Origin: Dechloromonas sp.
GTDB taxonomy: Bacteria > Pseudomonadota > Gammaproteobacteria > Burkholderiales > Rhodocyclaceae
Direction: 5' to 3'
DNA: 31,267 nucleotides
Assembly (NCBI GenBank): GCA_017302355.1
Contig: JAFLDQ010000023.1
Span: forward strand, 1-31,267
A model generated the notes under the pieces. That model worked only from the letters and a program-made list of their open reading frames with translations, was not told the origin of the DNA and did no database searches. A program made the translations under genes and the position numbers. This document shows, in pieces, positions 1 through 11,184 of the stretch (the stretch's first letter is position 1; each line of letters starts with the position of its first letter).

Positions 1-368
1 GCATGGAGCGCGGTCAACCACTGCGGCGAGGCGGAAAGCAGGTTCAGGGCGACGACGTACTGCGGGTCGGCGGGATCCGGGTTGAAGGTTTTCTCGAGTA
101 CGTCCTTGGCCTTCAACTGGGTGTCGGGGTTGGCGAGGCGGGTCTTGACCCCGTTGAAGTCGAGCTGGATGCCGTCATGGGTGATGCCGGCGGCCTTGAG
201 GGCTTCCTCGACGCGGGTCAGGATCTTCTGGTCGACCTTGAGCGTGGCCTTGGCGCTCGACACCTGCACCGCCGGCGATTCGCCGAAGAAGTTGGGCAGG
301 GTATAGACGAAGCCGAGCAGCAGCGCGATGGCGACGGTGATGTACTTCCAGAGTGGGTAGCGGTTCAT
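1..368 (-). CDS. secD: Protein translocase subunit SecD, N-terminal part (runs off window)
   Basis: This is the first ~122 residues of SecD, the inner-membrane subunit that with SecF and YajC uses the proton motive force to help SecYEG export proteins. The frame begins MNRYPLWKYITVAIALLLG, one N-terminal membrane helix (about residues 6-24), followed by the start of the large periplasmic P1 region containing a Tyr-Thr-Leu-Pro-Asn-Phe-Phe-Gly-Glu segment typical of SecD just after the first helix. The ATG at 366-368 is the first one that includes the helix; the upstream Shine-Dalgarno is weak. It lies 49 bp downstream of yajC in the conserved order queA-tgt-yajC-secD. The rest of the gene is outside the window. 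Confidence 0.93.
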   Translation of the reverse strand, partial: MNRYPLWKYITVAIALLLGFVYTLPNFFGESPAVQVSSAKATLKVDQKILTRVEEALKAAGITHDGIQLDFNGVKTRLANPDTQLKAKDVLEKTFNPDPADPQYVVALNLLSASPQWLTALH

Positions 369-381
369 GGGGGCTTCAACG

Positions 382-407
382 CGAAAAAGGCGGCCAGCGG
401 CCGCCTT
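382..407 (-). terminator. Intrinsic terminator or attenuator between yajC and secD
   Basis: Read on the minus strand, the arms AAGGCGGCC and GGCCGCCTT form a perfect 9-bp stem with a 3-nt loop, followed directly by a T run (TTTTTCGCG). It lies in the 49-bp gap after yajC and before secD. These genes are normally co-transcribed, so it may attenuate expression rather than stop it completely. Confidence 0.75.
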
Positions 408-417
408 CCGGGGTGGA

Positions 418-744
418 TTACAGGGTCTTCAGCGTGCCCTTGGGCAGAACCAGGGCGATCGAAGGCTTCTGCACGACGACTTCGGTGCCGGCGGCGATCT
501 CGACGGTCACATAGCTCTCGTCAACCTTGACGATCCGTCCGAGAATGCCGCCCTGGGTGACGACTTCGTCACCCTTGGCCAGCGCGGCCAGCAGCGCCTT
601 GTGTTCCTTGGCCTTCTTCATCTGCGGCCGGACCATCAGGAACCACAGCACGGCGAACATCAGGATCATCGGCAGAAACTGCATGAAGCCGCCGGTGGGG
701 TCGGACGAGGCGGCGGCGGTCTGGGCGTGGGCGAGGCTGATCAT
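418..744 (-). CDS. yajC: Sec translocase accessory protein YajC
   Basis: A 108-residue single-pass inner-membrane protein that associates with SecDF. A short periplasmic N-terminus precedes a hydrophobic helix (about residues 19-38, FMQFLPMILMFAVLWFLMVR). The family signature follows: a Met-Val-Arg-Pro-Gln motif, a basic stretch (KKAKEHK), and the cytosolic beta-rich part with GDEVVTQGGILGRI. Length and motifs are normal for YajC. The ATG at 742-744 is chosen because an upstream in-frame extension (to 816) runs nearly to tgt and adds residues not seen in the family. It sits 40 bp after tgt. Confidence 0.96.
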   Translation of the reverse strand: MISLAHAQTAAASSDPTGGFMQFLPMILMFAVLWFLMVRPQMKKAKEHKALLAALAKGDEVVTQGGILGRIVKVDESYVTVEIAAGTEVVVQKPSIALVLPKGTLKTL

Positions 745-784
745 GGTGCAAACTCCCGAAAGCTGAAAATCAAAACTGGTAATT

Positions 785-2945
<2,161 letters not shown>

Positions 2946-2965
2946 GGGCAAGGGTTCGCGGGGGA

Positions 2966-2995
2966 AACAAAAACGGCTTTCCGCAGGGAAAGCCG
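2966..2995 (-). terminator. Intrinsic terminator downstream of tRNA-Leu
   Basis: On the minus strand CGGCTTTCC and GGAAAGCCG make a perfect 9-bp stem with a CTGC loop, followed by TTTTTGTTT. It begins 12 bp after the encoded CCA of the tRNA and ends 20 bp before queA. Confidence 0.88.
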
Positions 2996-3007
2996 ATCTG
3001 TCGTTGC

Positions 3008-3092
3008 TGGTGCCCCGAGCCAGACTCGAACTGGCACACCTTGCGGCGGCGGATTTTGAATCCGCTGCGTCTACCGATTCCGCCATCGGGGC
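3008..3092 (-). tRNA. tRNA-Leu (anticodon CAA)
   Basis: The minus strand folds as a class II tRNA. The 7-bp acceptor stem pairs GCCCCGA with TCGGGGC, followed by discriminator A and an encoded CCA (3008-3010). The anticodon arm is GCGGA-TTCAAAA-TCCGC, giving anticodon CAA, which reads UUG. A long variable arm and the T-arm GTTCGAGTC are present, as expected for tRNA-Leu. An intrinsic terminator follows. Confidence 0.96.
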
Positions 3093-3117
3093 GAATGGAG
3101 GGCGGATTATCCCCGAA

Positions 3118-3519
3118 TCACCTGCGCGGTTCAAGCGGCTCGCCGCATGGAAAGGTCCGTGAGAGGGCGGCGGCGACGATCGCGGCGGTGCTGCCATCGG
3201 GATTGGGCGGTTGCCGGTCCAGGTAGGCGAGCACCGAGCGCACGAGGCGGTAGGACAGGTCGGCGCTCTTCGGCAGACAGAACGCGTTGAGCTTGACTCC
3301 GACCGATTCGGCGAGGCGGTCGCTGACGGCATAGCCGTCGACGAAGCCTTCCAGGTAACCGAGGCAGCGCGCGCCCTTGGGCGACTGGTAGGCATTGGGA
3401 CTGGTGGCGCCGGAGGCGAAGCTGCCCTCGGCTGCCAGGCAGTCCTCGCGCAGTTCCTTGCCGGAATAGGCGTGGGCGGGAAGGGCGAAGAGGGCGAAAA
3501 GGACGATGAGAATCTTCAT
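3118..3519 (-). CDS. Small exported protein, Rap1a/Tai-like
   Basis: A 133-residue protein with a clear Sec signal peptide ([17 protein letters not shown], cleavage after about residue 17). The mature part has three well-spaced cysteines ([28 protein letters not shown]), a fourth near the end, and the pattern [12 protein letters not shown]. This spacing resembles small periplasmic proteins annotated as Rap1a/Tai immunity-like, a family found both as T6SS immunity proteins and as orphans. No effector gene is nearby, so an immunity role is not supported here. Its ATG overlaps the nirE/cobA stop by 4 bp (ATGA), so the two are probably co-translated. Family assignment is by motif memory only. Confidence 0.75.
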   Translation of the reverse strand: MKILIVLFALFALPAHAYSGKELREDCLAAEGSFASGATSPNAYQSPKGARCLGYLEGFVDGYAVSDRLAESVGVKLNAFCLPKSADLSYRLVRSVLAYLDRQPPNPDGSTAAIVAAALSRTFPCGEPLEPRR

Positions 3520-4280
3520 TTCTGCTCGAACCAGTTGAGTCTGGAGTGCAAGTTGACGACGCTGCCGACGACGATCAGCGCGGGAGGCGTGATGCCGGAT
3601 TCCTCGATGCGTTGCGGCAGGGTGCCCAGGGTGGCGACGAGGGTCTGCTGCGTCGGCAGGGTGCCGTTGCGTATCACCGCCGCGGAAGTCTGCGAAGGGA
3701 GTCCGTGGCGAATCATCTGCCGGCAGATTTCGCCGGCGGCGCCGATGCCCATGTAGAAGACGACCGTCTGGTTGGGTCGGGCGAGCGCCGGCCAGTCGAG
3801 GTTGACGCTGCCGTCCTTGAGATGGCCGGTGACGAAGGTGACCGACTGGGCGTGGTCGCGGTGGGTCAGCGGGAAGCCGGAGTAGGCCGCGCATCCGGCC
3901 GCGGCGGTCACGCCGGGAACGACCGCGAACGGGATGCCCGAGGCGGCGAGCGTCTCCAGTTCCTCGCCGCCGCGCCCGAATACGAAGGGGTCGCCGCCCT
4001 TGAGGCGGACCACCGAGAGGCCCTCGCGCGCCAGGTCGACGAGCAATCTGTTGATCGACTCCTGCGGCAGGGTGTGGTTCGAGGCTTCCTTGCCGGCATA
4101 GATGCGCCGGGCGTCGGCACGCGCCAGATCGATGATGCCGTCGCCGACCAGATGGTCGAAAACCACGGCGTCGGCCTGGGCGATCAGGCGCGCCGCCTTG
4201 ACCGTCAGCAGTTCGGGGTCGCCGGGTCCGGCGCCGATCAGCCAGACCGTTCCGCCCCGCAGGGTGTCTTGAGTTTCCAT
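3516..4280 (-). CDS. nirE: Uroporphyrinogen-III C-methyltransferase (SUMT; NirE/CobA type)
   Basis: A 254-residue cytosolic methyltransferase that uses two SAM to convert uroporphyrinogen III to precorrin-2, the branch point to sirohaem, cobalamin and haem d1. Two signatures are intact: VWLIGAGPGDPELLTVKAARLI (about residues 11-32) and VVRLKGGDPFVFGRGGEE (about residues 91-108). It is a stand-alone SUMT without the CysG dehydrogenase/ferrochelatase domain. It is divergent from nirS across a 256-bp region with an FNR-type box, which favours a haem d1 role (NirE) over general cobA; the sequence alone cannot separate the two names. The start ATG at 4278-4280 places the signature close to the N-terminus as in the family. 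Confidence 0.9.
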   Translation of the reverse strand: METQDTLRGGTVWLIGAGPGDPELLTVKAARLIAQADAVVFDHLVGDGIIDLARADARRIYAGKEASNHTLPQESINRLLVDLAREGLSVVRLKGGDPFVFGRGGEELETLAASGIPFAVVPGVTAAAGCAAYSGFPLTHRDHAQSVTFVTGHLKDGSVNLDWPALARPNQTVVFYMGIGAAGEICRQMIRHGLPSQTSAAVIRNGTLPTQQTLVATLGTLPQRIEESGITPPALIVVGSVVNLHSRLNWFEQK

Positions 4281-6222
<1,942 letters not shown>

Positions 6223-6253
6223 TCCGGGTTCAGTCCTGATTTTGTAGAACTCA

Positions 6254-6273
6254 ACGGGGGCGGAAGCCCCCGT
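6254..6273 (+). other. Perfect hairpin in the nirS 3' intergenic space
   Basis: ACGGGGGC-GGAA-GCCCCCGT is a perfect 8-bp stem with a GNRA-like tetraloop between nirS and the next cytochrome gene. No T run follows, so it is more likely an mRNA-stability or processing element that raises nirS over downstream genes than a full terminator. Confidence 0.7.
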
Positions 6274-6295
6274 CGCGCATAGAACGGAGATGAAG

Positions 6296-7135
6296 ATGAA
6301 CCAGAAATTGACCTCGCTGTTTGTATTGGGCGCCCTGGCGGCCCTCGGTTCGCAGGCTGCCCTCGCCGCCCCGGACTGGAGCAAGGCGCCGACGAAGAAC
6401 ATTCCGGTCATTCACCCGGCGGTTTCGCCGGTTGAGTGGGTGCAGAGCCGCGACCACAGCGGCGCCAGCGGCCTGAAGAAGGGCGAAACCTGCGCCGGCT
6501 GCCACTTCGATGGCGGCAAGCTGGACATCGATCTGAAGCGTCTGGCCGGCAAGGAACTGGAGCCGAAGGGCGCGCCGAAGACGATGACCTACAACGTCGG
6601 CGTCCAGGCCGCCTACGATGCCACCAACCTCTACGTCCGTCTGACCTTCAAGGCGCCGGCCGGCGGTTTCGATCACTCGGACAAGGACAACGAGGTCAAG
6701 GCCACGGTGATGTTCCCGAACGACAAGGTTCCCCTGTCCGAGCAGGCCGGCTGCTGGGGCGCCTGCCACAAGGATGCACGGACCATGCCGGGCGCCGACG
6801 ACAAGAAGACCAAGTACGCGACGCCGGGGGCGATGGACCTGATGCAGTGGAGGAGCGGCGGTGGCGGCAAGGCGGTTGACGGCACGGTCACCGACAAGCG
6901 CAACATGGAAGGCGGCAAGGCGGGCGTGACGGCGGAAGGCGCCAAGTCCGGCGACACCTACACCGTGACCTTCACCCGCAAGCTGGCCGGCGGGGTCAAC
7001 CTGGCGGCGGGCAAGGCCGTGCCTTTCGGCGTGGCGATCCACGCCGACAACGCGGGCGGCCGCTTCCACCACGTTTCCTTCGGCCACACCATCGGTCTCG
7101 GCGCCGATGGCGATGTGAAGGCGACTAAGCAGTAG
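6296..7135 (+). CDS. Periplasmic c-type cytochrome with ethylbenzene-dehydrogenase-type haem domain
   Basis: A 279-residue exported protein (signal peptide through about residue 25, AALAA). It carries one normal haem-c motif, C66-A-G-C69-H70, and an unusual C153-W-G-A-C157-H158 (CX3CH). The region after the first motif (GVQAAYDATNLYVRLTFKAP) looks like the beta-sandwich haem-binding domain of the ethylbenzene dehydrogenase gamma/cytochrome c-552 family. Start choice: ATG 6296 is 7 nt from GGAG; ATG 6290 would sit on top of it. Its position right after nirS suggests electron transfer to NirS or d1 assembly, but that is inference from context. The family name is by pattern recognition. Confidence 0.75.
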   Translation: MNQKLTSLFVLGALAALGSQAALAAPDWSKAPTKNIPVIHPAVSPVEWVQSRDHSGASGLKKGETCAGCHFDGGKLDIDLKRLAGKELEPKGAPKTMTYNVGVQAAYDATNLYVRLTFKAPAGGFDHSDKDNEVKATVMFPNDKVPLSEQAGCWGACHKDARTMPGADDKKTKYATPGAMDLMQWRSGGGGKAVDGTVTDKRNMEGGKAGVTAEGAKSGDTYTVTFTRKLAGGVNLAAGKAVPFGVAIHADNAGGRFHHVSFGHTIGLGADGDVKATKQ

Positions 7136-7137
7136 CC

Positions 7138-7497
7138 ATGCTGCGAGCCCGGAAACCCACTCGCGTGCGGGCCGGGACGCTGCTGTCGAGACGGGCGCCG
7201 GCCGTGCTGGCGCTCGTTTCCTTTTCCCTGTTCGCAGGGCAGACCGTCGAGGTCGGCATCGAGAAATACACCTACACGCCGGCGGAAGTCACCATTCGCG
7301 TCGGCGATACGGTGAAGTGGATCAATCGCGAGAAGCGGACGAGCCATTCGATTCTCTTTCCGCAGGAGGGCGGTCGCGAGTCCGAGCGCCTGTTCCCCGA
7401 CGAAAGCTGGCAGCGCGAATTCACGCGGGCGGGCCGTTACCCGTACACTTGCGGACCGCATCCCGAAATGAAAGGTGTCGTGATTGTCGTCGAATAG
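7138..7497 (+). CDS. Cupredoxin (type 1 blue copper protein)
   Basis: A 119-residue plastocyanin/pseudoazurin-like protein. It has an N-terminal basic region and a hydrophobic segment (about residues 20-34) acting as signal or anchor. Copper ligands are visible as H70 (RTSHSIL) and C105-GP-H108-PE-M111 in the canonical loop YTCGPHPEMKG. Beta-strand sequences VEVGIEKYTYTPAEVTIRVGD are typical. The ATG is 2 bp after the previous stop. A small copper protein inside a nirS operon is a plausible electron donor to cytochrome cd1, as azurin/pseudoazurin are in other denitrifiers. Confidence 0.87.
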   Translation: MLRARKPTRVRAGTLLSRRAPAVLALVSFSLFAGQTVEVGIEKYTYTPAEVTIRVGDTVKWINREKRTSHSILFPQEGGRESERLFPDESWQREFTRAGRYPYTCGPHPEMKGVVIVVE

Positions 7498-7822
7498 ACT
7501 GGTTTTTGCCCTTTTCTGGGCGTCGACCGCGACCGCAGGGAGTGCACAGCCAGCAATCGCCGGCGAGCCCGACGCCGTCCGGCAGAAGGAACTGGTGCGC
7601 CTGGTGCGGCAGGACTGCGGTTCGTGCCATGGCATGACGCTGGGGGGCGGCCTCGGGCCGGCGCTGCTGCCGGCCACCCTGCACGACAAGCCGGCCGAAA
7701 GCTTGGTGGCGACGATCTATTACGGGCGCCCCGGTACGCCGATGCCGCCGTGGAAGCAGTTCATGTCGGAGGCCGAGGCCGGCTGGATCGTGCAAAAATT
7801 GATGAGCGGTTTTCCACAGTGA
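7484..7822 (+). CDS. nirC: Monohaem cytochrome c, NirC-like
   Basis: A 112-residue periplasmic cytochrome with signal peptide (about residues 1-26), haem motif C45-G-S-C48-H49 and likely axial Met in TPMPPW (M87). NirC proteins are small cytochromes in nirS clusters implicated in electron transfer to NirS or in haem d1 maturation. The start is TTG at 7484: an in-frame TGA lies immediately before it (7481-7483), no ATG or GTG precedes the signal peptide, and AAAGGTG upstream can act as ribosome site. It overlaps the cupredoxin gene by 14 bp, indicating translational coupling. Confidence 0.82.
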   Translation: MSSNRLVFALFWASTATAGSAQPAIAGEPDAVRQKELVRLVRQDCGSCHGMTLGGGLGPALLPATLHDKPAESLVATIYYGRPGTPMPPWKQFMSEAEAGWIVQKLMSGFPQ

Positions 7823-7829
7823 GGAAGTG

Positions 7830-8993
7830 ATGCGCCTGTTTCTGACATTCCTGCTCGCGCTGACGCTGGCGGCCTGCGCCGGCCCGCAGCTGCGCGGCAC
7901 CGGCGACCTCGGCCTGATCATCGAGCGCGCCAGCGGCCACGTGACGCTGGTCGACACCACGACGCGCCAGCCCTACGCGCGCATCGGCGGGCTGGGCGAC
8001 CTCTCGCATGCGTCCGCCGTCTATTCGCGCGACGGCCGCTACGCCTTCGTCTTCGGCCGCGACGGCGCGCTGACCAAGATCGACATGCTCGAAGCGAAGG
8101 TGGTCGGGCGCGTCATCCAGTCCGGCAACGCCATCGGCGGCTCGATCTCGCAGGATGGCCGCATCGTCGTCGCCCAGAACTACACGCCGGGCGGCATCAA
8201 GGCCTTCGATGCCGCGACGCTCGAACTGCTTTCCGAAGTGCCGGCCGAGTACGCGCCGGGCAGATTCTCCAAGGTCGTCGGCCTTGCCGACACGTCGGGT
8301 AATCGCTTCGCCTACGCGCTGTTCGAGGGCGGCGAGATCCGCGTGACCGACTTCAGCGACCCGAAGCGACCGGCGACGCAGCGCTTCCCGGCCGGCAGCC
8401 AGCCCTACGACGGGCTGGTGACGCCCGACGGACGTTATTTCCTGGCCGGCCTGTTCGGCGAGGACGGCGTCGCCATGCTCGATCTCTGGCAACCCGAGAA
8501 GGGCGCGCGCAAGATCCTCGAAAAATACGGGCGCGGCGAGGAAAAGCTGCCGGTGTTCAAGATGCCGCACCTGCGCGGCTGGTCGGTGGCGCAGGGCAAG
8601 GCCTACCTGCCGGCGATCGGCCGCCACGAGGTGCTGGTGGTCGATGTCGCGACCTGGAAGGAAGTCGGCCGCATCCCGGTGCGCGGCCAGCCGGTGTTCG
8701 TCATGGCGCGGCCCGACGGGCGCCAGGTCTGGGTCAATTTCGCCTTCCCGGACAACGGCAGGATGGATGTCATCGATACGCTGGCCGGCAAGGTCGTCCA
8801 TGCCTTCGAGCCGGGCAAGGGCATCCTGCACATGGAATTCACCCCGCGCGGCGAAAACGTCTGGCTCTCGGCGCGCGACGACAACAAGGTGCTGATCTAC
8901 GACACCACGTCCTTCGCCCGCGTCGGCGAGATCGCCGCCGACAACCCCTCCGGCATCTTCTTCACCACGCGGGCGGCGCGCATCGGTTTCTGA
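7830..8993 (+). CDS. nirF: Haem d1 biosynthesis protein NirF
   Basis: A 387-residue beta-propeller protein related to the d1 domain of NirS and required for a late periplasmic step of haem d1 synthesis. It starts with a lipoprotein signal, lipobox L13-A-A-C16, so it is probably tethered to a membrane. Propeller-like repeats include DLGLIIERASGHVTLVDT and GRYAFVFGRDGALTKIDM, closely resembling NirS strands. It has no CXXCH, which separates it from NirS and NirN. ATG 7830 is chosen over GTG 7827 because of GAGGAA at 7821-7826. It follows nirC by 7 bp and precedes nirDL by 2 bp. Confidence 0.92.
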   Translation: MRLFLTFLLALTLAACAGPQLRGTGDLGLIIERASGHVTLVDTTTRQPYARIGGLGDLSHASAVYSRDGRYAFVFGRDGALTKIDMLEAKVVGRVIQSGNAIGGSISQDGRIVVAQNYTPGGIKAFDAATLELLSEVPAEYAPGRFSKVVGLADTSGNRFAYALFEGGEIRVTDFSDPKRPATQRFPAGSQPYDGLVTPDGRYFLAGLFGEDGVAMLDLWQPEKGARKILEKYGRGEEKLPVFKMPHLRGWSVAQGKAYLPAIGRHEVLVVDVATWKEVGRIPVRGQPVFVMARPDGRQVWVNFAFPDNGRMDVIDTLAGKVVHAFEPGKGILHMEFTPRGENVWLSARDDNKVLIYDTTSFARVGEIAADNPSGIFFTTRAARIGF

Positions 8994-8995
8994 CG

Positions 8996-9964
8996 ATGGA
9001 CGACGCCCTCGAGTTTCGCCTGCTCAACGAATTCCAGCGCGATTTTCCGCTGTGTCCGGCGCCCTTCGCCGAACTGGCGGCGCGCCTCGGGGTCGGCGAG
9101 CGAACGGTTCTGACCGGGCTTGAGAAGCTGCGCCGCGAGGGCAAGATCTCGCGCGTCGGCGCCGTCTTCGCGCCCAAGCGGATCGGCGCCTCGACGCTGG
9201 CCGCGATGGCGGTTCCGGCGCCGCAACTCGAAGCGGTGGCTGCCGCGGTCAACCGCTTCCCCGAGGTCAATCACAACTACGAGCGCGAGCATCGCTACAA
9301 CCTGTGGTTCGTGGTCACCGCGGCCAGCGAAGGTCGCCTGCAGGCAACGCTGGGCGCGATCGCGAAGGCGGCCGGGCATCCCTTGCTGGCATTGCCGCTG
9401 CTCGAGGAATTTCACATCGATCTCGGCTTCCCGCTGCACGGCGAATCGCCCGGGAGCCGCGCGACGGCGCGCACGGTGCAACCCGCTTCGCCGATCGGCG
9501 AGGCCGAGCGCCGTCTGGTGGCGGTGCTGCAGGAGGGGCTGCCGCTATTCATGCGCCCGTTCGCGCTGATCGCCGAGCGCATCGGCGCGTCGGAAAACGA
9601 GGTGCTGGCGCGCATCGGCAACTGGCTCGAAGAGGGCGCCATCAAGCGTTTCGGCATCGTCGTCAGGCACCGCGAACTGGGCTATACGGCCAATGCGATG
9701 CTGGTCCATGACCTTCCCGACGAACTGGTCGGCGAAGTCGGTCGCGCGCTGGCCGAGGAACCGGCGGTGACCCTGTGCTATCGCCGCCCGCGCATCCTGC
9801 CCGACTGGCCGTACAACCTGTTCTGCATGATCCATGGCCGCGAGCGCACCGAAGTCGAGGGCATCATCGCCGCCCTGCGCCAGCGCCATGGCATCGCCGG
9901 CCGCGCGCACGATGTGCTGTTCTCGTTGACCCGGTTCAAGCAGAACGGCGCGCGCTATGCCTGA
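8996..9964 (+). CDS. nirDL: Sirohaem decarboxylase NirD-NirL fusion
   Basis: A 322-residue protein made of two consecutive Lrp/AsnC-like units, each with an N-terminal winged helix and a C-terminal alpha/beta domain. The first half (about 1-155) matches NirD (LLNEFQRDFPLC, VNHNYEREHRYNLWFVVTA); the second (about 165-322) matches NirL (VLQEGLPLFMRPF, CYRRPRILPDWPYNLFCMIHG). NirDLGH remove two acetate carboxyl groups from sirohaem to give 12,18-didecarboxysirohaem in the cytosol. Fusion of D and L is known in other denitrifiers. The conserved His-Asn-Tyr and Tyr-Arg-Arg motifs of both halves are intact. The stop overlaps nirG by 8 bp. Confidence 0.93.
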   Translation: MDDALEFRLLNEFQRDFPLCPAPFAELAARLGVGERTVLTGLEKLRREGKISRVGAVFAPKRIGASTLAAMAVPAPQLEAVAAAVNRFPEVNHNYEREHRYNLWFVVTAASEGRLQATLGAIAKAAGHPLLALPLLEEFHIDLGFPLHGESPGSRATARTVQPASPIGEAERRLVAVLQEGLPLFMRPFALIAERIGASENEVLARIGNWLEEGAIKRFGIVVRHRELGYTANAMLVHDLPDELVGEVGRALAEEPAVTLCYRRPRILPDWPYNLFCMIHGRERTEVEGIIAALRQRHGIAGRAHDVLFSLTRFKQNGARYA

Positions 9965-10415
9965 GCTCGATGCGGTCGACCGCAAAATAATCGACGAATT
10001 GCAGGGCGGCTTTCCGCTCTGCGACGAGCCGTATGCGGCGGCGGCCGCGCAGCTCGGCATCTCCGGCGACGAGTTGCTCGGGCGCCTGCGGCGCCTGCTC
10101 GACGCCCGGGTGCTGACCCGCTTCGGGCCGCTGGTGCAGATCGAGCGCATGGGCGGCGCCTTCGTGCTGGCGGCGCTGAGGGTCCCCGAGGAGCGCTACG
10201 ACGAAGTGGCCGGCCTGGTCAACGCGCTGCCGCAGGTCGCTCACAATTACCGCCGCGAGCACGCGCTGAACATGTGGTTCGTGCTGGCGACCGAGACGCC
10301 GGCCGGCATCGGCGCGGCCATCGCCCGCATCGAGGAGGCCACCGGCCTGCCGGTTTACGCGTTTCCCAAGGAACGCGAGTATTTCGTCGAAATGAAGCTC
10401 GCGGCACGCGCATGA
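9957..10415 (+). CDS. nirG: Sirohaem decarboxylase subunit NirG
   Basis: A 152-residue Lrp/AsnC-like protein: winged helix (LDAVDRKIIDELQGGFPLC...), linker, then an alpha/beta domain with VAHNYRREHALNMWFVLATE, the pattern shared by NirD and NirG. It is one of four paralogous units forming sirohaem decarboxylase. Despite the helix-turn-helix fold, members of this group act as enzymes, not known DNA binders. It overlaps nirDL by 8 bp and nirH by 4 bp (ATGA). Confidence 0.92.
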   Translation: MPELDAVDRKIIDELQGGFPLCDEPYAAAAAQLGISGDELLGRLRRLLDARVLTRFGPLVQIERMGGAFVLAALRVPEERYDEVAGLVNALPQVAHNYRREHALNMWFVLATETPAGIGAAIARIEEATGLPVYAFPKEREYFVEMKLAARA

Positions 10416-10912
10416 GTGACGCGCCCAAGCTCGATGCCATCGACCGCGCACTGATCGTCGCCACGCAGGGCGGCCTGCCGCTGGCGGCCCGCCCCTACCG
10501 GCTGGTCGGCGAGCAGGTCGGCGTTTCCGCCGAGGAAGTCATGGCGCGGCTGCGGGCCATGCTCGACGCCGGCATCATCCGGCGCATCGGCGCCGTTCCC
10601 AATCATTATGCGATCGGCTGGACCGCGAACGGCATGACGGTCTGGGATGTGGCGGACGAGCGGGTGGACGAGCTGGGCGGGCGCGTCGGCAGCCTCGACT
10701 TTGTCACCCATTGCTACCGCCGGCCGCGTGCGCTGCCGGACTGGCCGTACAACCTGTTCGCCATGGTCCATGGCAGTTCCCGCGACGAGGTCCGCGACCA
10801 GGCGGCGCGCATCGCCGCGTTGCTTGGTGACGCCAGCCGTGGCGGCGACATCCTGTTCTCCACGCGGATCCTCAAGAAGACCGGGTTGCGCATCCAGGTC
10901 ACCGCCGACTGA
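10412..10912 (+). CDS. nirH: Sirohaem decarboxylase subunit NirH
   Basis: A 166-residue Lrp/AsnC-like protein. The N-terminus (LDAIDRALIVATQGGLPLAARPY) and C-terminal TPxY-like block (FVTHCYRRPRALPDWPYNLFAMVHG) match NirH/NirL and repeat the second half of NirDL. It completes the D-L-G-H set. The ATG overlaps the nirG stop. It is the last nir gene; the radical-SAM gene nirJ that often follows is absent here. Confidence 0.92.
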   Translation: MSDAPKLDAIDRALIVATQGGLPLAARPYRLVGEQVGVSAEEVMARLRAMLDAGIIRRIGAVPNHYAIGWTANGMTVWDVADERVDELGGRVGSLDFVTHCYRRPRALPDWPYNLFAMVHGSSRDEVRDQAARIAALLGDASRGGDILFSTRILKKTGLRIQVTAD

Positions 10913-11184
10913 CCGGGCAGCGCGGCGCATGACAAAGTGGCAGTCGTGAATTTGCCGCGAAATCATGGGTTTGGCGAAGTTCCGGCAAACTGGCCTGCCA
11001 TAATGGCAGAAATCGGCCAAATCCCTGCGGCCCCCGACTTTGAGCCTAGTCAATACGAATCATTGACTTGGCGCCTATATTGGCAGTTGGCACGGCAAGT
11101 GCTTGGAATGAGGGTCCAGGCAGGTGCCCGGGCCGTTTCTGCCGCATCGGCGGAGACGATGAATCCAACCAAGAGAGGTACCTC
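10913..11184. promoter_or_regulatory. Regulatory region of the molybdoenzyme operon
   Basis: This 272-bp stretch without a credible gene holds the sigma-54 promoter (separate entry) and a cluster of inverted repeats 80-160 bp upstream of it. TTTGCCG (10951-10957) pairs with CGGCAAA (10983-10989), with centres 32 bp apart, about three helical turns. TGCCAT-A-ATGGCA (10996-11008) is a perfect palindrome, flanked by TGGCC (10991-10995) and GGCCA (11015-11019). Position and symmetry fit upstream activator sites for an NtrC-family protein; assignment to the regulator at 18664 is inference. Confidence 0.6.
11088..11104 (+). promoter_or_regulatory. Sigma-54 (-24/-12) promoter
   Basis: TGGCACG-GCAA-GTGCT matches the sigma-54 consensus TGGCACG-N4-TTGCW with one mismatch. 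The essential GG and GC are separated by the required 10 bp. Transcription would start near 11113, about 70 bp before the Met-rich peptide ATG at 11185. A sigma-54 activator with GAFTGA is encoded at the end of the same locus. Confidence 0.85.
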
